In this document: positions 63,072 through 64,000 of the stretch, one piece after another | Layout of the letters: each line of letters starts with the position of its first letter | How positions within the stretch are numbered: the stretch's first letter is position 1 | NCBI RefSeq assembly: GCF_900230185.1 | Contig: NZ_OCSR01000001.1 | Location: 2,852,001 to 2,916,000 of the forward strand | Origin: Burkholderia sp. OK233 | GTDB taxonomy: Bacteria > Pseudomonadota > Gammaproteobacteria > Burkholderiales > Burkholderiaceae | DNA length: 64,000 nt | Direction of reading: 5' to 3' | Notes under the pieces: model-generated | What the model was told of the DNA's origin: nothing | The model's database searches: none | The model's input: only the letters and a program-made list of their open reading frames with translations | Position numbers and translations under genes: made by a program

Positions 63072-64000
63072 CGTTGCAGCTGTCTGTCTGGATTGGCTGT
63101 GTAATAGTCGGAGTTGGTGTGATTGCCTGTGGGCTGTCGTTTTTGTTCGCCTATCAGGAAGCCAGAGAACTACAGGACGGACAGCTGAAGGAAATAGCCG
63201 CTCTCATCGACAACGGGGCGCTGGCGTTTACTGGTTCTCGGCCTTCTATCGAGAGTTCGCAAGATGCAGACGTCAAGGTGGTCATCGACAGGCTCAGTGG
63301 AGAGGCGACAGGTTTCGCGCAGGCGGCGGGACTCATCGTACCCAACACATTAGCGGACGGTTTTCATGACCTGGAGGACAAGGGGCAAAGATGGCGCGTC
63401 AACATCAGAACGCTCCGCGGCGGGGAACGCATAGCATTGGCTGAGCCTTCCGCGCTGCGCGACGAAATTGCGCGGGACGGTGCAATGAGAACGCTTGTCC
63501 CCACGCTCATTCTTCTGCCGGGGTTGTGCATCGTCATAGTGGTGATTGTCAGAACGAAGCTGGCTCCTCTTTCACGTCTGGCGAATGTCGTGGACCGGCA
63601 AACTGATATATCGCTTGAGCCGCTGTCTGAGGAAGGAATCACCAACGAAGCGTTGCCGTTTGTGAGGTCAATTAACCGCCTAATTTCCCGATTGCGTGAA
63701 GCAATCAGTCTCCAGCGTCGGTTTGTCGCGAGTGCTGCGCACGAACTGCGCTCACCGCTCGCGGCATTATCGTTGCAGGCGGAAAACCTCCGCAAAACCA
63801 TTACGTCACCTGATGCTCGTGAGCGACTGATGGCCTTCCAGTCCGGATTGCGCCGAACCCACAGGCTCGTGGAGCAATTGCTCACGTTGGCGAGGTCCGA
63901 ACAGGGAGGGCTAGAACAGCCAACCAGGGTATCGCTGCGCGCGGTGGCAACTGACGTCATCAACGCGACGATTGACATGGCTCGCGAAAGAGACATCGAC
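63035..64000 (+). CDS. Sensor histidine kinase (3' end outside the window)
   Basis: The frame runs from ATG 63035 to the right edge (322 residues seen). Membrane spans at about 15-40 and 152-172 flank a periplasmic sensor of about 110 residues. A HAMP-like linker follows, then the HisKA region RRFVASAAHELRSPLAALSL with the phospho-acceptor His236. The ATPase domain lies beyond the window. The start overlaps the response-regulator gene by 37 bases, so the pair is coupled. Confidence 0.9.
   Translation, partial: MVGRQGKQSRSLTLQLSVWIGCVIVGVGVIACGLSFLFAYQEARELQDGQLKEIAALIDNGALAFTGSRPSIESSQDADVKVVIDRLSGEATGFAQAAGLIVPNTLADGFHDLEDKGQRWRVNIRTLRGGERIALAEPSALRDEIARDGAMRTLVPTLILLPGLCIVIVVIVRTKLAPLSRLANVVDRQTDISLEPLSEEGITNEALPFVRSINRLISRLREAISLQRRFVASAAHELRSPLAALSLQAENLRKTITSPDARERLMAFQSGLRRTHRLVEQLLTLARSEQGGLEQPTRVSLRAVATDVINATIDMARERDID

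Noticed and set aside
1..64000. CRISPR array
   Set aside because: No series of regularly spaced identical repeats with unique spacers was seen anywhere in the window, and no cas genes are present.

Overview
The window looks like chromosomal DNA of a beta-proteobacterium of the Burkholderia/Paraburkholderia group. The base composition is high in GC, there is a complete dctA-dctB-dctD cluster with a sigma-54 promoter, and several small families common in these genera (DUF3562, DUF2442, DUF1488, a short H-NS-type protein) occur. The genus is an inference from gene content; no rRNA or other marker gene is present.

Layout. (1) 1-10.7 kb is ordinary core sequence: a binding-protein-dependent ABC importer (substrate-binding protein cut by the left edge, two permeases, ATPase), the C4-dicarboxylate transporter DctA with its two-component system DctB/DctD, a TlpA-like thioredoxin and a lipoprotein. 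(2) At about 11.3 kb the 3' end of comM/yifB (minus strand) is fused to a truncated tyrosine-recombinase gene. This opens a Tn554-like recombinase module (11.3-15.7 kb) and an accessory region that runs to the right edge. (3) 15.7-22.3 kb holds single small genes (DUF3592, GNAT, DUF6434, nucleotidyltransferase, LysE). Two insertion sequences, IS701-type and IS5-type, sit back to back in the last codons of the GNAT gene, with three TTAG copies marking the insertions. (4) 22.3-30.4 kb has a 961-residue beta-propeller/phosphoesterase protein, a broken EamA transporter and two group II introns in tandem. (5) 30.4-44.6 kb is a patchwork of small stress-type and unknown genes with internal duplications: a VOC-CHAD chimera copied from the CHAD gene, a two-frameshift copy of a 44.3-kb gene, paired DUF2442 genes and a repeat family with DnaA-box-like ends. 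(6) 44.8-64 kb is metal- and redox-flavoured: thioredoxin-CcdA, a merR/merT/merP cluster without merA in the window, a methyltransferase, a TetR/AhpD-like pair, a SigF-NrsF-controlled bufferin-type cluster (DUF2282 precursor, DUF692 oxidase, DUF2063, DoxX), MFS-PAP2, and a tripartite RND efflux operon divergent from its own response regulator and histidine kinase (cut by the right edge).

How the parts work together. DctB/DctD would sense dicarboxylates and drive dctA from the visible -24/-12 promoter. MerR would control MerT/MerP from a promoter with the typical 19-base spacer. The ECF sigma factor and its NrsF-type anti-sigma factor would control the bufferin operon from a visible GTAACC-N16-CGAA promoter. 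The right third therefore reads as a collection of separately regulated envelope and metal-stress modules brought together by mobile DNA. Coordinates of starts are chosen from ribosome binding sites, signal peptides and overlaps; group II intron ends and the exact comM junction could not be fixed by eye.
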